Under the pieces are notes generated by a model. It did not search any database. It saw nothing but the letters and a program-made list of their open reading frames with translations, and had not been told where the DNA came from. The position numbers and the translations under genes are program-made. DNA of 6,637 nt, taken from contig CANGSN010000177.1 in assembly GCA_947455805.1 (NCBI GenBank), positions 1 to 6,637 of the forward strand, in the 5' to 3' direction. Shown here one piece after another: positions 6,265-6,637 of this stretch. The stretch's first letter is position 1. The number at the start of each line of letters is the position of its first letter. The DNA is from Planctomycetota bacterium. GTDB taxonomy: Bacteria; Planctomycetota; UBA1135; UBA2386.

Positions 6265-6637
6265 GTGACCCTACGCATCGGCGGAGTCCCCTACGGCGTC
6301 GGCGCGCCCTTGCTCGCGGGCCTGGATTCCGACCCCGACGCGACGCTGGTGCAGGCGCCGCCGACCGAACTGATCCGCCAGCTGCGCCTCGGCCTGCTCG
6401 ACGCCGCCCTGGTCTCGTCGGTCGAAGCGATCCGCCAACCCGGCTACCTCGTCGCCAGCGAACTCGGCATCGCCTGCAAGCAGGAGATCCGCTCGGTGCG
6501 CGCGTTCCGCCGCCGCGGCAGCAAGATCCGCAGCGTCGGCCTCGACCACAGCTCGGCGACCTCGGTGGCGCTGCTGCGCGTGCTGCTGGCGAAGGTGCAC
6601 CAAGCCGACGTGGCGCCCGACGTGCAGTTCACGACGA
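6265..6637 (+). CDS. MqnA-like protein (chorismate dehydratase family, menaquinone synthesis), N-terminal part
   Basis: The gene starts at a GTG and runs off the right edge after 124 codons. The N-terminus follows the MqnA pattern: T-L-R-I-G-G-V-P-Y (2-10), P-L-L-A-G-L (15-20), a P-x-E-L...L-R-L-G-L-L-D-A-A-L-V-S-S-V-E segment (33-54), P-G-Y-L-V (59-63), I-R-S-V (75-78) and G-L-D-H-S-S-A-T-S-V-A-L-L (92-104). MqnA is a cytosolic periplasmic-binding-protein-fold enzyme that dehydrates chorismate in the futalosine route to menaquinone. Two residues differ from the norm: the Asn of Y-L-N-x-x-P-L is Val12, and the Arg of S-R-T-S is Ala98. It may therefore be a divergent enzyme or a binding protein of the MqnA/MqnD/SBP group. 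The GTG is chosen because it puts L-R-I-G at the usual distance from the N-terminus and no in-frame ATG lies nearby upstream. It is transcribed divergently from the sugar dehydrogenase gene, across 177 bases. Confidence 0.75.
   Translation, partial: MTLRIGGVPYGVGAPLLAGLDSDPDATLVQAPPTELIRQLRLGLLDAALVSSVEAIRQPGYLVASELGIACKQEIRSVRAFRRRGSKIRSVGLDHSSATSVALLRVLLAKVHQADVAPDVQFTT

Noticed and set aside
6271..6603. A 110-codon minus-strand open frame at the right edge
   Set aside because: It is antisense to the MqnA-like gene, whose plus-strand translation matches family motifs along its whole visible length.

Overview
The window is about 70% G+C with no RNA genes, mobile elements or CRISPR array. 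It looks chromosomal and most resembles a planctomycete. The reasons are a large secreted six-bladed quinoprotein-like protein with an Ig-like domain and a C-terminal domain of a kind I associate with planctomycete exported proteins, a secreted trypsin-like protease with a CxxC pair ahead of its catalytic core, and weak or absent Shine-Dalgarno sequences. This assignment is an inference; no marker gene is present.

Layout, left to right. Bases 1-398 (+) are the 3' end of a YeiH/UPF0324-type membrane protein (putative anion exporter). It converges, with only 4 bases between stops, on a run of five minus-strand genes. In transcription order these are: a secreted PQQ-type sugar dehydrogenase-like protein (6087-4201); after 120 bases holding a hairpin and a good promoter candidate, a small single-span membrane protein (4080-3589); overlapping it by ATGA, a polytopic GT-C-like glycosyltransferase (3592-2141); after 150 bases, a membrane-anchored thioredoxin-fold protein with a CHSC motif (1990-1451); and after 43 bases, a secreted serine protease (1407-403). 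Divergent from the sugar dehydrogenase, a GTG-initiated MqnA-like gene begins at 6265 (+) and runs off the right edge.

How they may work together. Everything on the minus strand is predicted to act in the membrane or outside the cytoplasm. The small protein and the glycosyltransferase are probably translationally coupled and form one unit. The thiol-redox protein could plausibly serve the cysteine-rich protease encoded just after it, since the predicted mature protease has seven cysteines. The sugar dehydrogenase is probably a separate transcript. MqnA acts in futalosine-pathway menaquinone synthesis, but this copy lacks two residues normal for the family, so its activity is uncertain.

I do not see a defence system, mobile element or other clearly new system. 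The least explained part is the small-membrane-protein and glycosyltransferase pair. No stretch without a gene exceeds 177 bases.
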